Numbered from the stretch's first letter, positions 26,160-35,972 are shown. The stretch is 64,000 bases of DNA from Paraburkholderia guartelaensis (GCF_004353905.1 NZ_SMOD01000034.1:1-64000); one strand, 5' to 3'. Notes: generated by a model from the letters alone, not told the origin. Translations and numbers: made by a program.

Positions 26160-27041
26160 GTGAGCCGTCCGCTGGAAATCGATCTGCTACGTTCGTTTGC
26201 GGTCATTGCCGAGGTGCGCTCGCTGAGCCGTGCCGCCGAACGCGTTGGCCGCACCCAGTCGGCGCTCAGTCAGCAGATCAAGCGGCTGGAGGAAATCGTC
26301 GATCAGCCGCTGTTTCAGCGCACCGGCCGCGGCGTCGCGCTGACAAGCCCGGGCGAGCGCCTGCTGGTGCACGCCCAACGCATTCTGCGCCTGCACGACG
26401 AGGCCATGGCCGACCTGTGCGGCACGGGCTTGTCGGGCACCCTGCGCTTCGGCTGCCCGGACGACTATGCCGCCGTGTTCCTCCCCTCCTTGCTGCGCCG
26501 GTTTTCGGGCCAGCATCCGAATGCGCTCGTGGAAGTCGTGTGCGTTCCCACGCCTCGCCTTCTCGAACAACTCGACAAGCGTGCGGTCGATCTCGCGATG
26601 GTGTCACTGCCTTTGACCGCCATCGGGTCCGCCAACGCAAGCGGCCCGCACGACGAGATCATTCGCCGCGAGCAACTGGTCTGGATCGGCTCACCCGGAC
26701 TCGACTCCGCCCACTTCGATCCGTTGCCGCTCGCGCTCTCCGATCCTGACACGCTCGATCACATCGCCGCCTGCGAAGCGTTGGAGCGCACGGGGCGCGC
26801 CTACCGCGTCGCGTACGCGAGCAGCAGCCTCGCCGGTCTCACCGCGCTCGTGCGTTCGGGTCAGGCCTTCGCCGTCATGACGCAGACCGCCGTTCCCGCG
26901 GATCTGGCGATTCTCAATGGCGACCCCATGCTGCCGCCGTTGCCGACCGTTGGCATCACGATCAAGTTCGGGCGCAAGCGGCCGTCGCTCCTCACGACGG
27001 CGTTTGCCGAGCACATCCGGCTCACGCTGCCGCTGTTATGA
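26160..27041 (+). CDS. dgdR: LysR-family regulator of dgdA
   Basis: A 293-residue LysR-type regulator. The N-terminal winged HTH (FAVIAEVRSLSRAAERVGRT, SALSQQIKRLEEIV) is followed by the effector-binding domain with GTLRFGCPDDYAAVFLP. The GTG at 26160 is preferred over the ATG at 26133 because AGAAGAGAGG lies 9 bases upstream and it gives the usual LysR N-terminus. The gene pair geometry matches dgdR-dgdA of B. cepacia, where DgdR represses dgdA until 2-aminoisobutyrate is present. Confidence 0.87.
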   Translation: MSRPLEIDLLRSFAVIAEVRSLSRAAERVGRTQSALSQQIKRLEEIVDQPLFQRTGRGVALTSPGERLLVHAQRILRLHDEAMADLCGTGLSGTLRFGCPDDYAAVFLPSLLRRFSGQHPNALVEVVCVPTPRLLEQLDKRAVDLAMVSLPLTAIGSANASGPHDEIIRREQLVWIGSPGLDSAHFDPLPLALSDPDTLDHIAACEALERTGRAYRVAYASSSLAGLTALVRSGQAFAVMTQTAVPADLAILNGDPMLPPLPTVGITIKFGRKRPSLLTTAFAEHIRLTLPLL

Positions 27042-27056
27042 GCGCACGGCGGCGCA

Positions 27057-28055
27057 TCACAGCATTTGCGGCGGCCTTTCGGCCTCGGGCGCACCCGCGG
27101 CCAGCGCCAGGTCGTACGGGTCGCGCACGCTGCGCGCGTACTGCTTGGGCGCCATGCCCGCCCAGCGACGGAACGCGCGAATGAACGCCTTCTCCGACGC
27201 GTAGCCCACACTCATGGCGATCTCGATGAGCCGGCGCCGCGAATCGCGCAGCGCGCCGCTCGCGATATACATGCGATACGACGTGAGATGCCCGATAGGC
27301 GTTTCCTCGACCAGCTCGACAAAACGCGCGCTGAAACGCGAGCGCGACATACCCGCGATCGCCGCCAGCGACTCGACGGTCCAGTCTTGCTCCGGGTGCC
27401 GGTGCAGTTGCGCGATGGCGCGGCCGATCTGCGGGTCCATGAGTCCGCGCAGCCAGCCCGTGTGGCTCACCGCCGAGGCTAGATGCGCGCGCAGCAACTG
27501 CACGAACAGCACGTCGGCAAGGCGCGCGGCCGCGACGGCCCAGCCCGGCTGGCAGGCCATCGATTCGCGGATAAAGGCCATGAGCGTGTCCGCGAGCCAT
27601 GGGCCAACCGCGGCGTCGTTCGCGCGCACATGAATGAGCGGCGGCAGTACCGAGAACAGCGGATTGCGCACCGCCTCGCGGTAGAACACGATGCCCGTGT
27701 AGAGATCGCATACCGCGCCGCCTCGGCCCGACTCGATGCGCAAAGGCGTGTCGAAGCTCGGGCGTATGCCTGCGCGCGCGGCGAGGTCATCGAAGGGGAC
27801 AGGCGCCACGTCGGGGGAGGAAGCCAGCACGTGTTCGTGGCCGTGCGGCAGCAGCACGAAATCGCCGGGCTCGACATACAGCGGCTCCATGCCCTGCACG
27901 ATCACATAAAACGGCGCGCCGCGGCCCGTGCGGAACATCACGCCCTCGATCGCCGGCTTGCGGAACGCCCATGACGCCGCGAGCGAGAAGTGCCCCGTTA
28001 CCACGGCGTCGGCGCGCAGATCCGCCAGTGCGGCGCTCAACAAGTCCGTCGCCAT
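27057..28055 (-). CDS. AraC-family transcriptional regulator with cupin sensor domain
   Basis: A 332-residue regulator. The N-terminal half has the AraC-binding (cupin_6) pattern, with FYVIVQGMEPLYVEPGDFVLLPHGHEHVL. The C-terminal 100 residues contain two helix-turn-helices (SLAAIAGMSRSRFSARFVEL and IEIAMSVGYASEKAFIRAFR). A GGGAGGAGGG ribosome site precedes the ATG. It is the last gene of a likely unit with the molybdenum hydroxylase, cytochrome c and porin, which it may control. Confidence 0.88.
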   Translation of the reverse strand: MATDLLSAALADLRADAVVTGHFSLAASWAFRKPAIEGVMFRTGRGAPFYVIVQGMEPLYVEPGDFVLLPHGHEHVLASSPDVAPVPFDDLAARAGIRPSFDTPLRIESGRGGAVCDLYTGIVFYREAVRNPLFSVLPPLIHVRANDAAVGPWLADTLMAFIRESMACQPGWAVAAARLADVLFVQLLRAHLASAVSHTGWLRGLMDPQIGRAIAQLHRHPEQDWTVESLAAIAGMSRSRFSARFVELVEETPIGHLTSYRMYIASGALRDSRRRLIEIAMSVGYASEKAFIRAFRRWAGMAPKQYARSVRDPYDLALAAGAPEAERPPQML

Positions 28056-28104
28056 TGTTCCCTCCTCCCTTCCGAATCGATCTCGCTGCGCGGCGCGCGC
28101 GGCG

Positions 28105-29178
28105 TCAGAAGCGTTGCTGTATGCCCATCATCGCGCCGAACTGGTTCGCGCCCGTCTGCACCGTGCCGGCGGCGGCGACCGCGTTCGCGGCGAGCGCGCT
28201 GTTCAGCATGTATCCGAGCGACGCGTAAAGCGTCGTGCGTTTCGAAACGAAATAGTTCGCGCGGCCGACAAACATGGTCGAATTCGATTGATCGCGCAGA
28301 ATATAGCGCAGCGCCTGGAAATCCAGTGAAAAAGCCGGTGTCACGTAGTAGTCTGCGCCCAGAAAAAAGAGATCGGATTGCATATGCTCCGCCGCGGCCG
28401 TGTTGCGGCGAATCCAGCCACCGCCCACCTTGGCCGAGCCGAATTTCACGTAGCCGTCCACGATCACGCGCTTGTCCGTATCCGCGCTGCTCGTGAGCGG
28501 CGCCGAGGCGCCAGGGCCGCCGTACATCACGTCGTACGACGCGGCGGCGCCGCCCCATGCGTTGTCGTAGGCGAGCATCATCGTGTACTGGCGGCAGGCC
28601 ACGGCGTCGCCGGGCAGCTGGCCGCCGCAGTTCGTCGCCGATGGGCCCGCGGGACCCGCTGCGTCGCGCCCGAAGCTGTAGGTCCCGCCGATCGTCACGC
28701 CGTGGAATTTGCCGAGATAGCCTACGGCGTTGTCGCTGCGCGCATTCGGCAGATAGCTGTCGAAGCTCGCCATCGAATGGATCGACGGGCCGATCACGTC
28801 GGCGTTGAACAGCACATACATCGACATGTTCATCTGGCGGCCCAGCGTGAGCGTGCCGTAGTCGCTGCTCACGCCGACGTTCGCCTGGCGGCCGAACAGG
28901 CGCCCGCCGTAATTGAGTGCGCCGCTATTGGGCGCGAAGCCGCTTTCGAGCACGAAAAAGGCCCGGTAGCCGCCGCCCAGGTCCTCCTGACCCCGCAGAC
29001 CGAAGCGCGACGGCACCTCGCCCGTGAGCGAGGGCATGCCCACGAACGAGCCGCCCTTCGCGGTGTTGTTGTAGTACTCGATGCCCGTATCCACGATGCC
29101 ATAGAGCGTCACGCTGCTCTGCCCCCACGCGAGCGCCGAAGCGAATGCGAACGATGCTGCCACGATTGCCTTTTTCAT
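28105..29178 (-). CDS. Gram-negative porin (OpcP/OmpC type)
   Basis: A 357-residue outer-membrane trimeric beta-barrel porin. The signal peptide KKAIVAASFAFASALAWGQS is followed by SSVTLYGIVDTGIEYY, the conserved first strand of Burkholderia porins, and the protein ends in the required C-terminal Phe (GIQQRF). RFGLRGQEDLGGGY and the loop with NVGVSSDYGTLTLGRQ are characteristic. The ATG at 29178 follows CGGAG. It lies downstream of the cytochrome c and hydroxylase genes and may admit their substrate. Confidence 0.9.
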   Translation of the reverse strand: MKKAIVAASFAFASALAWGQSSVTLYGIVDTGIEYYNNTAKGGSFVGMPSLTGEVPSRFGLRGQEDLGGGYRAFFVLESGFAPNSGALNYGGRLFGRQANVGVSSDYGTLTLGRQMNMSMYVLFNADVIGPSIHSMASFDSYLPNARSDNAVGYLGKFHGVTIGGTYSFGRDAAGPAGPSATNCGGQLPGDAVACRQYTMMLAYDNAWGGAAASYDVMYGGPGASAPLTSSADTDKRVIVDGYVKFGSAKVGGGWIRRNTAAAEHMQSDLFFLGADYYVTPAFSLDFQALRYILRDQSNSTMFVGRANYFVSKRTTLYASLGYMLNSALAANAVAAAGTVQTGANQFGAMMGIQQRF

Positions 29179-29272
29179 CACGATCTCCGACCCTTTATTT
29201 CGTCATACTTATTTATTTGAATGGACACCGGACCGTTCGACGCGGCCCGGCTTCAGCATCAGCTTTGCACGA

Positions 29273-29614
29273 TCATTCGCTCTTGCTGCCGGCGAGGATC
29301 CATTGCGCGACGATCTGCGCATCGCTCGCGCTGATCGCGTTGGGCGGCATGGGTATGGCGCCCCAGTTGCCCGAGCTGCCGTTCTGGATGTGCGCGACGA
29401 GCGCGCTCGCCGCGCCCGGCTTGCCCGCGTAGCGCGCGGCCACGTCACGGTACGCGGGGCCGACGAGCTTCTTGTCCACGGCGTGGCAGCCGAAGCAGGC
29501 ATGCTGCGTGGCGATCTGGCGCGCGTGCGCAATATCCACGGCCGGCTCGGCAAGCGCGCTCTGGGCGAGCACGGCTACCGCGAGCGGCGCGACGAAATAA
29601 GGAATACGAATCAT
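29273..29614 (-). CDS. Class I cytochrome c (c551/c552 type)
   Basis: A 113-residue periplasmic monohaem cytochrome. A signal peptide (VAPLAVAVLAQSALA) precedes the haem motif CFGCH, and Met in the PMPPN loop is the sixth ligand. It lies 41 bases after the molybdenum hydroxylase large subunit, and is likely the periplasmic electron acceptor for that enzyme. The longer reading frame extending to 29983 is an overlap shadow. Confidence 0.88.
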   Translation of the reverse strand: MIRIPYFVAPLAVAVLAQSALAEPAVDIAHARQIATQHACFGCHAVDKKLVGPAYRDVAARYAGKPGAASALVAHIQNGSSGNWGAIPMPPNAISASDAQIVAQWILAGSKSE

Positions 29615-29655
29615 GGTGTAAAGCCTATTTGTAGGGATGAAACAGGGATTCGATT

Positions 29656-31905
29656 TCAGGCTAGCGCCTGCTCGAGCGGCATGGTGCGCAAGCGTGTGCC
29701 CGTCGCTTCGAACAGCGCGGCGGCCACGGCGGGCGCGACGGGCGGCAGCGCCACCTCGCCGCAACCTTGTGGCGCACGGTCGCTCTCCACGATCTCGATC
29801 TCGATCTTCGGCATCTGCGAGAGATACAGGAGCGGGTAGTCGGCGAAATTCTCCTGCACGACCGCACCGTCCTTGAATGTGATCTCGCTCTTGAACGTGT
29901 TGGTGAGCGCGAAGCCTATGCCGCCCTCGACCATCTCGCGGATCAGCATGGGATTGATGGCCTGCCCGCAATCGATGCCGCACACCACGCGTTCGAGTTT
30001 CGCGTGGCCTTCCACCATGCGCAGTTCGACGATGATGGCGACATAGGTCGTGAATGCGCCGCCACGGCCCGTATAGAGACAGTACGCGAGGCCGCGGTAC
30101 ACGCCCGCTGCCGGCCTGCGCTTCCAGTTCGCCCGCGCCGCCGTGCGATCGAGCACACGCAGCGCCAGCGGATCGTCACGCAGCAGCGTGCGGCGGTAGT
30201 CGAGCGGATCGATGCGCGCCGCGTGCGCAAGTTCGTTGATGAAGCTCTCGAGGAAAAAGACACTGGACGTGCTGCCCACGCTGCGCATGAAGCTCACTGG
30301 AATGTGCTGATCGACGCTCACCGAATCGACGAGCAGATCCGGCACCGAGTAGCCGAGGTCGTAAAGGCCGTCGAGCATGGTTTCGTCCCAGCCGCCCGCC
30401 TTCTCGAAGTAGTCGCGCTTGATCGACCAATAGAGCGATTGCCCCACCACACGCAGATGCATGGCGCCCGGATAGCCGTCGGGTCCGAGCACGGCGCGCA
30501 TGCGCGCCGAAACGCCGGGGCGATAGAAGCCGTGGCGGACATCGTCCTCGCGCGAGCGGATCACCTTGACCGGCCGCCCCACCGCCTTCGAAGCGACGGC
30601 CGCATGGATCACGAAGTCGGGCACGTACTTGCGTCCGAAGCTCCCGCCGAGGAACGTCGTGTTCACAATCACCTTCTCGGACGGCACCTTGAAGATGGCG
30701 GAGAGCGTCCAGCGCACCTTGTCCTGCCCCTGGATCGGCCCCCACACTTCGATGTCGTGCTCGCGCACGTGCACCGTCGCGTTCACGGGCTCCATGGTGG
30801 CGTGAACGATATAGGGCGTGTGGTAGTCGGCTTCGATCAGCCGCCCGGCTGCGGGCTTGCCGAGAGCGCCGAGTGCGCTGTGCTCATTGCGCGCGGCATT
30901 GAACCGCGCGCTCGCGTCGCCGATGCGCGTGGCCACCACTGCTTGCTCCGACATCAGCGCGGCCTGGCGCTCTGCGAGTATCGTTGCGCTGTCCGCGGGC
31001 GGGCCGCCGTCTTCCCACTGCACGTCGAGCGCGTCGCAAGCCTTTTTGGCCTGCCAGTACGTATCGGCCACAACGATCACGGCGTCCTTCGCCTGCACCA
31101 CCTCGACCACACCCGCCAGCGCCCGCACCATATCGCGGTTGCGCACGGCACGAGGCTTGCCGTTGAGCGTGGGCGCCATTTTCACCGCGCCGACCAGCAT
31201 GCCGGGCACCTGCACGTCGATGCCGAATACCGCGCTGCCGTTCACCTTTGCCGGGGCGTCGAGCTTGTGCAACGGCTGGCCGATGAGCGTGCGCGCCGAT
31301 TCCGCCTTCAGGCGCGGCTGCGGGTTCAGCGGCAGTTTCGCGGCGTCCGCAAGCAATTCGCCGTAGCCGACCGAGCGCCCCGTTTGCAGATGGATCACAC
31401 GGCCGGTCTTCGTCGCACACTGCGTGGGCCGCACGCCAAGGCGCCGCGCACCCGCCGCGAGAAACACCTCGCGCGCCTGTGCGCCTGCCACGCGCAAACG
31501 TTGCGTGAACATCGTGACCGACATCGAGGCGCCCACGAACTGCTGTGGATGCTCGTTCGCCGCCGCGATGCGATACGCGTCGCGCCCCGTCACGAACTGC
31601 ACGCTCACGCGCCGCCAGTCGGCGTCCATTTCGTCGGCGAGCACCTGCGGCAAGCCGGTGTAGACACCCTGCCCCACTTCGGCCTGTGAGAGCCCGATGA
31701 TCGTCTGGCCGTCCGGATCGACACGCACCCAGTCGTTGATCTCGCGAAAGCGCGTCCCATCCTCCGCTGCGCTCACCTGCTCGCTGAACGCGAGCGGCAG
31801 CACGAGACTGCCCGCAAACGCGAGACCGGTCTTGAGGAAATCGCGGCGGCTTTCGCGCAGCGGCTCGCCCACGTCTCGCGTGCGCTCAGGAATTCGCTGC
31901 GACAT
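29656..31905 (-). CDS. Molybdopterin-binding large subunit, xanthine oxidase family (isoquinoline oxidoreductase beta-like)
   Basis: A 749-residue molybdenum hydroxylase large subunit. It begins with a twin-arginine signal (RRDFLKTGLAFAG), so it is exported folded, as in the IorB/aldehyde dehydrogenase branch. The catalytic glutamate is in the C-terminal QGCGEVALPPV. The aldehyde oxidase a/b hammerhead opening AKVNGSAVFGIDVQVPGM and the LGGSFGRK motif are present. It would oxidise an aldehyde or N-heterocycle in the periplasm, passing electrons to the 2Fe-2S subunit and the neighbouring cytochrome c. Its start overlaps the small subunit gene by 20 bases. Confidence 0.88.
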   Translation of the reverse strand: MSQRIPERTRDVGEPLRESRRDFLKTGLAFAGSLVLPLAFSEQVSAAEDGTRFREINDWVRVDPDGQTIIGLSQAEVGQGVYTGLPQVLADEMDADWRRVSVQFVTGRDAYRIAAANEHPQQFVGASMSVTMFTQRLRVAGAQAREVFLAAGARRLGVRPTQCATKTGRVIHLQTGRSVGYGELLADAAKLPLNPQPRLKAESARTLIGQPLHKLDAPAKVNGSAVFGIDVQVPGMLVGAVKMAPTLNGKPRAVRNRDMVRALAGVVEVVQAKDAVIVVADTYWQAKKACDALDVQWEDGGPPADSATILAERQAALMSEQAVVATRIGDASARFNAARNEHSALGALGKPAAGRLIEADYHTPYIVHATMEPVNATVHVREHDIEVWGPIQGQDKVRWTLSAIFKVPSEKVIVNTTFLGGSFGRKYVPDFVIHAAVASKAVGRPVKVIRSREDDVRHGFYRPGVSARMRAVLGPDGYPGAMHLRVVGQSLYWSIKRDYFEKAGGWDETMLDGLYDLGYSVPDLLVDSVSVDQHIPVSFMRSVGSTSSVFFLESFINELAHAARIDPLDYRRTLLRDDPLALRVLDRTAARANWKRRPAAGVYRGLAYCLYTGRGGAFTTYVAIIVELRMVEGHAKLERVVCGIDCGQAINPMLIREMVEGGIGFALTNTFKSEITFKDGAVVQENFADYPLLYLSQMPKIEIEIVESDRAPQGCGEVALPPVAPAVAAALFEATGTRLRTMPLEQALA

Positions 31906-32329
31906 GAATGGCCTCGCGAATTCGGTGATAGGTTGCGCAGCGGCACAGGTTCGTCACGCCCTGGTCGATCTGCGCCTCGGTGGGATGCGGATGTTGCTTG
32001 AGCAGCGCGGCAACGGCCATCACCATGCCGGACTGGCAATAGCCGCATTGCGGCACGTCCTTCGCGATCCAGGCCTGTTGCACCGGATGCGACGTGTCGG
32101 GCGCGAGGCCCTCGATGGTCGTGATACGGCGGCCCGCCACCGCCGAGACTGGCAGCACGCACGAGCGCGTAGCCTCGCCTTCCAGATGCACGGTGCAAGC
32201 CCCGCATGCGCCGATGCCGCAGCCGTACTTGGTGCCCGTCAGGCCCGCGGACTCGCGGATCACCCAGAGCAGGGGCGTATCCGGATCGCCTTCGAACTCG
32301 AAGAGCCGGTCGTTCAGTGTGAATTGCAT
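31886..32329 (-). CDS. (2Fe-2S)-binding small subunit of molybdenum hydroxylase
   Basis: A 147-residue iron-sulphur protein. The plant-type ferredoxin cluster motif CGIGACGACTVHL is followed by the helical domain binding the second cluster (CGYCQSGM and CRCATY). It transfers electrons from the molybdenum centre of the adjacent subunit. The ATG at 32329 gives the family N-terminus MQFTLND; a longer frame adds uncharacteristic residues. It has no signal of its own, so it is presumably co-exported with the Tat-bearing large subunit. Confidence 0.9.
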   Translation of the reverse strand: MQFTLNDRLFEFEGDPDTPLLWVIRESAGLTGTKYGCGIGACGACTVHLEGEATRSCVLPVSAVAGRRITTIEGLAPDTSHPVQQAWIAKDVPQCGYCQSGMVMAVAALLKQHPHPTEAQIDQGVTNLCRCATYHRIREAIHVAANS

Positions 32330-32793
32330 GCGCTGTCTCCCAAGATTCGCCGCCTTTTTGCCGCATGAAAAGCGGTTGGCGATGTGTGGAATTCTTGGCG
32401 CGCCTAAAATACGCGGCAATGGCGCGACGGCCCAAATAAGTTGCCGTTCGTCTCTTTCATTGAGCCTGGATATTCATCTGATGAAACTTGGGCATATTCT
32501 TGTTTCACCCATGAATTCCGGCTTGTTTCAGCGTTCAGCTCACTTGAGCGCCGCGCTCTTGAATTCACATATGTATTTGCGTTCCATCTGTGGAATGTTT
32601 TCGGGACGCCTGGCGACTGCCGTCAATCGTGACGCGCAAACAAAAACGGCACGCCATGGCTGGCGTGCCGTTGTGCACTGCTCGATGTCGAGGCGCTCGT
32701 CTACGAAGCCGAGCGCGATGCCCGCGGCTGCCTATAGTGCGGAAAGGGAACAACTTCCGCGTCCGTTCGACCAATTCGCGATGTCATGAAGGC
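32330..32793. other. 464-base intergenic region
   Basis: It lies between the hydroxylase operon start and the end of the meta-cleavage operon. The right part holds a strong terminator for the latter (32641-32671). The left part must hold the hydroxylase promoter, but no clear promoter pair was identified. No gene was recognised; the short frames here look like chance. Confidence 0.5.
32641..32671 (-). terminator. Rho-independent terminator of the meta-cleavage operon
   Basis: A perfect 11-bp stem (ACGGCACGCCA with TGGCGTGCCGT) and a 4-base loop. On the minus strand it is followed by TTTTTG, as expected for intrinsic termination of the operon ending at 32794. Confidence 0.85.
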
Positions 32794-34689
32794 TCAACGC
32801 ATGCGAAGTATCGGCCGGAAAAAGGCATGCAGTTCCGCGTAAGCATCCAGTGGCAGAACATGCGCGACGTATTGGTCCGGACGGACAATCACGAGCGCGC
32901 CACGTTCGCGGTCGATGCCGCGCGCGTCGAAAACATCAGCCGACGTGTCGCTCGTAAAGGCTTTCTCGTAATCGACGAGACCGTAGCGCCCCTTTTGCGG
33001 CCGCAGGAGATCGGGCAGCGACTCCACACGCACTTCGCGATGCGGTTGCTGCAACACGGCACGCAGATCGAGCACGCTGTCGATATCGGCGCCCTCGGGA
33101 GTCACGAGCCGGAGCACCGAATCGGGCGCAGAGAAGAGATGCTCGCACAGCGCATCGAGCGCTTCCCCCCGTGCATCCGCGAACGCGTAGAGTCGCCAGC
33201 GGCCGTCAGCGCGCGCGGCATGGCCGAGATGGACAGGCTTCGCGTCCGCGAGGCGAATCACGGGTGCCGAGTGAAAACGCGTGCCGATCACGAAGCCGCT
33301 GGCGAGCGCCTGATGCGTGGCCTCGCCCGTGAGCGTGCCGGGCCGGTAGCGCGTTGCGACGCCCGCCGTATAGCGGCCCGCGCGCACGAAATACGCCTGC
33401 AATTCGGCAGGATCGACGCCTCCCGCTTCCGGACGGTTCGGGTCCTTCGGCGGCGCGGCCATCATCGCGGACCACTCCTTGTCGAAATCGATCAGCTCCT
33501 GCGCTATGGGCTGGCGCTCGGCAGAATAGGTGCGAAGCAGATCCGCGTCGCTGCGCCCTTCCAGTACCGCGCCGAGCTTCCAGCCCAGATTGAAGCCGTC
33601 CTGCATCGACACATTCATGCCCTGACCGGCCTTCGCGCTATGCGTGTGACAGGCGTCGCCGGCGATGAACACGCGCGGCTCGCGTGACGTCCGGTCGGCC
33701 GCGACGGCGTCGTCGAAGCGGTCGGTCAAGCGCTGCCCCACTTCATACACCGAGAACCATGCGACCTCCTTCACCTCCAGCGTGTAAGGCTGCAGAATCC
33801 GTTGCGCGGTTTCGATGATGCGATCGACCGAGGTCTGCTTGATGCTATCGCGATTCTCCGGTGTCACTTCGCCGAGATCGACATAAAAGCGCACGAGATA
33901 GCCGCCCTCGCGCGGAATGATGAGCAGATTGCCTTCGCTCGCCGATTGAATTGCAGCTTTGAGCCGGATGTCCGGAAAGTCGGTGACGGCTAGCGCGTCC
34001 ATCACCCCCCATGCATGATTGGCGGCGTCGCCGCGCAGCGTTTGCCCGATGGCAGCACGCACGCGGCTGCGCGCGCCGTCGCAGCCCACCACGTAGCGAG
34101 CACGCATGACGACCGTTTCGCCCTCTCGCGCTTCGTCCGTGCGGCGCAGTTTGACGCGCACGGGATATTCGCCCTTGTCTTCGCGCACGAGATCGACAAC
34201 TTCGAGCCCATAGTCGGGTTCGAGGCGATGCGAGGAGCAACGCATCACATCGAGCAGATAGTCCTGAATGCGCGCCTGATTGACGATGACGTGCGGAAAC
34301 TCAGACAACCCTGTTTCGGTATCCTGGACACGTCCAGTACGCTTGATCGCACCCCGTTCAAGCGCGTCGGGTCGCCAGAACACTGTTTCGTTGACCCAGT
34401 AGGCCTCGCGCAGCAGTCGATCGCTGAGCCCGAACGCTTCAAACATTTCGACGGTACGACACGCCACGCCGTCTGCCTGCCCCATCTGCAACGGCCCGTT
34501 GCGGCGCTCGACCACGCGCGTTTTGATCGTCGGGAATTGCGAGAGCTGCGCCGCGAGCACGAGTCCCGCGGGACCGCTACCGACAATCAGCACGTCGACA
34601 GCGTCGGGTGGCATGCAGTGAGGGGTGCCCTCGGCGGCCGGTTCGATCGTCGGGTCGCCAGCGCGGAAACCGTTAAGATGGAACTGCAT
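32794..34689 (-). CDS. FAD-dependent aromatic monooxygenase (MobA/phenol 2-monooxygenase-like)
   Basis: A 631-residue class A flavin monooxygenase. FAD motifs are GSGPAG near residue 37, CDGARSR in the middle and IAGDACHTHSAKAGQGMN. The GQADGVACRTVEMFEAFGL stretch is shared with 3-hydroxybenzoate 4-hydroxylase (MobA, about 640 residues) and phenol hydroxylase. The C-terminal 150 residues look like the thioredoxin-like dimerisation domain of that group. It would hydroxylate a phenolic acid using NAD(P)H and O2. ATG 34689 is preceded by GAGGAA. It is the last gene of the operon starting at 42332 and is followed by a terminator. Confidence 0.85.
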   Translation of the reverse strand: MQFHLNGFRAGDPTIEPAAEGTPHCMPPDAVDVLIVGSGPAGLVLAAQLSQFPTIKTRVVERRNGPLQMGQADGVACRTVEMFEAFGLSDRLLREAYWVNETVFWRPDALERGAIKRTGRVQDTETGLSEFPHVIVNQARIQDYLLDVMRCSSHRLEPDYGLEVVDLVREDKGEYPVRVKLRRTDEAREGETVVMRARYVVGCDGARSRVRAAIGQTLRGDAANHAWGVMDALAVTDFPDIRLKAAIQSASEGNLLIIPREGGYLVRFYVDLGEVTPENRDSIKQTSVDRIIETAQRILQPYTLEVKEVAWFSVYEVGQRLTDRFDDAVAADRTSREPRVFIAGDACHTHSAKAGQGMNVSMQDGFNLGWKLGAVLEGRSDADLLRTYSAERQPIAQELIDFDKEWSAMMAAPPKDPNRPEAGGVDPAELQAYFVRAGRYTAGVATRYRPGTLTGEATHQALASGFVIGTRFHSAPVIRLADAKPVHLGHAARADGRWRLYAFADARGEALDALCEHLFSAPDSVLRLVTPEGADIDSVLDLRAVLQQPHREVRVESLPDLLRPQKGRYGLVDYEKAFTSDTSADVFDARGIDRERGALVIVRPDQYVAHVLPLDAYAELHAFFRPILRMR

Positions 34690-34798
34690 GTTGTCTTCCT
34701 CTATTCGGTGCGTATCGTTGTGACGGGAAAAATAGTCCGTACGCCAACCATTTGAAATTGCTTCGGGGGCGGGCACGTATCAAGCGTGCCCGGCCGAA

Positions 34799-35890
34799 TT
34801 AAAAAGTGGTACGGAGGCCGACTCGGGCAATCGCCTGAGAGGCGCTGCTCGACGAACCGTTCGGATCCATGATGCCGTTGATTGCCGCCTGAGCGCCCGA
34901 ATTCGCACGCTGGTAGACGCCTTCGGCGTACACCATCGTTCTCTTCGACAACGAGTAGTTCAGCGTTGCACCAAGCTGGTTGGCATGGTTGTTGTCGAGA
35001 ACGTCGTTCCCCTTCATGTACATGTAGCTCGCCCCGAAAGACCAGGCGGGCGTGATCTGCCAGCTTGCGGCGAGCTGTCCGGCGTAGGCACCGGCGCCCG
35101 TAAACGAATTACGCACGGTCACAAAATCAGCAGCGGTATAGACGGGGCCGAAAACATAGTGAGCACCGACGCCCCAGTTCCAGACGGGGATTTGCGGCGA
35201 CCCACTGGCTGACCCCGGATACTTCTTCTGTGTGTACGCCGCTCCGACGCCAAACGGTCCATTCGCGTAGTTGAGGCCAAAGCTCATCGCAGAGTTGGAA
35301 CCGAACGAACCCGCAACGCCGCCCGGCGAATAGAGTGCGCCAACCGACAATCCGGCGAATATGGGCGACTCGTATTTGATGGAGTTCGAAGTGGGAATGC
35401 CACTGGTTCTGCTCCAGTCGAACCAGCCCGTCGGGTTTTGGGGAATACCGAGCTTCTGGAACGGGCCAGCGGCGAAGTTATACAGTCCACCGGAGAATAC
35501 GGGCGGCGCATTCCCTGCCTCTGTCAGCGACGTGTACATGAAATCGTAGACGTTACCGAGAGTCAGCTTGCCAAGATGTGCGTTGTCGAGCCCGACCCAG
35601 GCATTCCGGCCAAACAGGCCTTGCTGCAGCATCGCACCCGTCCCAAGCTGGAACTGGTTCTCCAGCTTGAAGATGACTTTCGTACCGCCACCCAGATCTT
35701 CGGCGCCCGTGATCCCGAACAGGTTTGGGTTGAAAATCCCGTCATCGAATTTGGTAACGGAGTGCCCGCCCTGGTTCGACACGTACGAGATGCCGCCATC
35801 GATCAGACCGTACATCGTGACGTTGCTTTGTGCAAAAGCACCTTCAACAGGAAGGACTGCCAACATTATGGCAATGGAACATTTCCGCAT
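34799..35890 (-). CDS. Gram-negative porin
   Basis: A 363-residue outer-membrane porin. The signal peptide ends at EGAFAQ and is followed by SNVTMYGLIDGGISYV, the conserved first strand. The C-terminus is GLRTTF with the terminal Phe. GITGAEDLGGGTKVIFKLENQ is the family signature. GGAGA precedes the ATG. It is embedded in the meta-cleavage operon between the aldolase and the monooxygenase, so it probably helps uptake of the aromatic substrate. Confidence 0.9.
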   Translation of the reverse strand: MRKCSIAIMLAVLPVEGAFAQSNVTMYGLIDGGISYVSNQGGHSVTKFDDGIFNPNLFGITGAEDLGGGTKVIFKLENQFQLGTGAMLQQGLFGRNAWVGLDNAHLGKLTLGNVYDFMYTSLTEAGNAPPVFSGGLYNFAAGPFQKLGIPQNPTGWFDWSRTSGIPTSNSIKYESPIFAGLSVGALYSPGGVAGSFGSNSAMSFGLNYANGPFGVGAAYTQKKYPGSASGSPQIPVWNWGVGAHYVFGPVYTAADFVTVRNSFTGAGAYAGQLAASWQITPAWSFGASYMYMKGNDVLDNNHANQLGATLNYSLSKRTMVYAEGVYQRANSGAQAAINGIMDPNGSSSSASQAIARVGLRTTF

Positions 35891-35972
35891 TCAAGTCTCC
35901 AATCGTATTCTAATAAGCTCACAATTCCTGCTGACAACCACCCGAATCACGCGTGAGGTTTCACCGACCGAA

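Noticed and set aside
29273..29983. Extended 236-residue frame for the cytochrome c
   Set aside because: The extra N-terminal part overlaps the end of the molybdenum hydroxylase gene out of frame. The shorter start gives a proper signal peptide.
32582..32595. TTCCA-TCTG-TGGAA inverted repeat resembling the IclR operator
   Set aside because: Only 5-base arms and a different centre; the expected frequency by chance is high and no related regulator is adjacent.
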